Source: Candidatus Heimdallarchaeota archaeon AB_125
Lineage (GTDB): Archaea > Asgardarchaeota > Heimdallarchaeia > Heimdallarchaeales > Heimdallarchaeaceae
Direction of reading: 5' to 3'
DNA length: 5,747 nucleotides
Assembly (NCBI GenBank): GCA_001940755.1
Contig: MEHH01000186.1
Coordinates: 1 to 5,747, forward strand
Part shown: in pieces, positions 5,022-5,747 of the stretch
Layout: every line of letters starts with the position of its first letter
How positions within the stretch are numbered: the stretch's first letter is position 1
Notes under the pieces: model-generated
The model's database searches: none
Seen by the model: only the letters and a program-made list of their open reading frames with translations
Told to the model about the DNA's origin: nothing
Made by a program: the position numbers and the translations under genes

Positions 5022-5747
5022 ATGAAACGAAAAGCAATCATTATTTCAACAATTGTTCTATTTTCTCTACTCATGGTTCAGATGAGCTCGATGATGATTT
5101 TTAGATCTGTTGCTCAAAACTATCAGAGTGTAGGAATAGAAATAGTTTCAGATACGTCAGGTCTTCCATATGTAGATTCAATGAGAACTTTCGTTTTGCA
5201 TTTTGAAGACAAAAATTCTTTCAACAATTTTGTAGATACTTACAACCCAGTTAAAGATTTAACTTTTTCTTATCTCAAAATGGTTGCACTGGATGACTAT
5301 CTGAGCACAAAAATACAATATAGTGAAATTGAAGGAGTAGATCATGTTTTTGATATCACAAATGCTAATTTCTACTTCATTGATCCGCCAGATCAAAGTG
5401 TTGAAGAATATGGTACTATACAAACAACTCAAACTAGAGATTTAATTAACATAGATGCACTTTGGGCTCTAGGTTATTATGGTAACAATACAGTAATTCT
5501 CGACACAGACACTGGAATTAACCCTGATCATGTAGATTTTGAGGATAGAATTCATATTAATAGTACATCGTTCAACCTTCAGATTTACGGATCTGATGTT
5601 AATGAATATACTATTGACGATTTTAATGGTCATGGAACTCATACTGCTGGAACAGCTGCTGGAGCTGGTATTGCTAATGCTGCTAATATAGGAATGGCAC
5701 CAGATGCAGATATTCTAGTTACAAAAATAGGTGGTCCAGGAAGTAGT
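5022..5747 (+). CDS. Secreted subtilisin-like serine protease (S8), 3' end cut off
   Basis: The 242 visible residues form the N-terminal part of an exported subtilase. Residues 1-31 look like a Sec signal peptide: KRK, a hydrophobic core, then SVA before Gln32. Residues about 54-121 resemble an I9-type inhibitory propeptide, which acts as folding chaperone and is later removed. The catalytic domain starts near 140. The Asp motif is DTDTG (161-165), where Asp163 fits the usual distance to the following His170 (family DTG-x4-H). The His motif is NGHGTHTAGT (202-211), with catalytic His204. The catalytic Ser and oxyanion Asn would lie past the right edge, so activity cannot be judged. The ATG at 5022 is favoured by promoter spacing and a clean signal-peptide start; an in-frame ATG at 5004 would add six residues. 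Expected outside the cell, it probably degrades proteins for nutrition or acts in surface processing; the target is unknown. Confidence 0.93.
   Translation, partial: MKRKAIIISTIVLFSLLMVQMSSMMIFRSVAQNYQSVGIEIVSDTSGLPYVDSMRTFVLHFEDKNSFNNFVDTYNPVKDLTFSYLKMVALDDYLSTKIQYSEIEGVDHVFDITNANFYFIDPPDQSVEEYGTIQTTQTRDLINIDALWALGYYGNNTVILDTDTGINPDHVDFEDRIHINSTSFNLQIYGSDVNEYTIDDFNGHGTHTAGTAAGAGIANAANIGMAPDADILVTKIGGPGSS

Overview
The window looks like a piece of an AT-rich archaeal chromosome. The case for archaea rests on the gene starts. Two genes have a BRE/TATA-like element about 26 nt upstream of an ATG that has no Shine-Dalgarno (SD) site, which fits leaderless mRNAs. The other three genes have GGTG/GAGGT-type SD sites. 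Gene ends carry poly-T tracts, and I saw neither a bacterial -35/-10 pattern nor a CIRCE element near the chaperone genes. DnaK is of the short-insert type shared by archaea and Gram-positive bacteria. A mesophilic or moderately thermophilic archaeon is likely, since many hyperthermophilic archaea lack DnaK. An Asgard-type lineage is possible, but the sequence alone does not prove it.

Four genes lie on the minus strand. Read in transcription order they are a PhzF-family isomerase (4881 to 4036), an NAD(P)-dependent epimerase/dehydratase-type SDR (3779 to 2757), dnaK (2640 to 754) and dnaJ (672 to beyond base 1, truncated). A secreted subtilisin-like protease starts at about 5022 on the plus strand, divergent from the PhzF gene, and runs off the right edge.

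DnaK and DnaJ are partners of one ATP-driven chaperone cycle. Their 81-bp spacer holds a T-rich, terminator-like tract and a small hairpin touching the dnaJ SD, so dnaJ may be expressed separately from dnaK or at a different level. grpE, the usual third member, is not upstream of dnaK and may lie past the left edge. The SDR and PhzF genes appear to be independent units with their own promoters, and nothing links them functionally to the chaperones.

The 256-bp gap between the PhzF and SDR genes is rich in inverted repeats. Its best element (3845-3881) has three copies of GAATTAC/GTAATTC that can form either of two mutually exclusive perfect hairpins. This is the most interesting unexplained non-coding signal here. 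I found no mobile element, CRISPR array, tRNA, rRNA or clear novel gene system; most of the window is ordinary housekeeping sequence.
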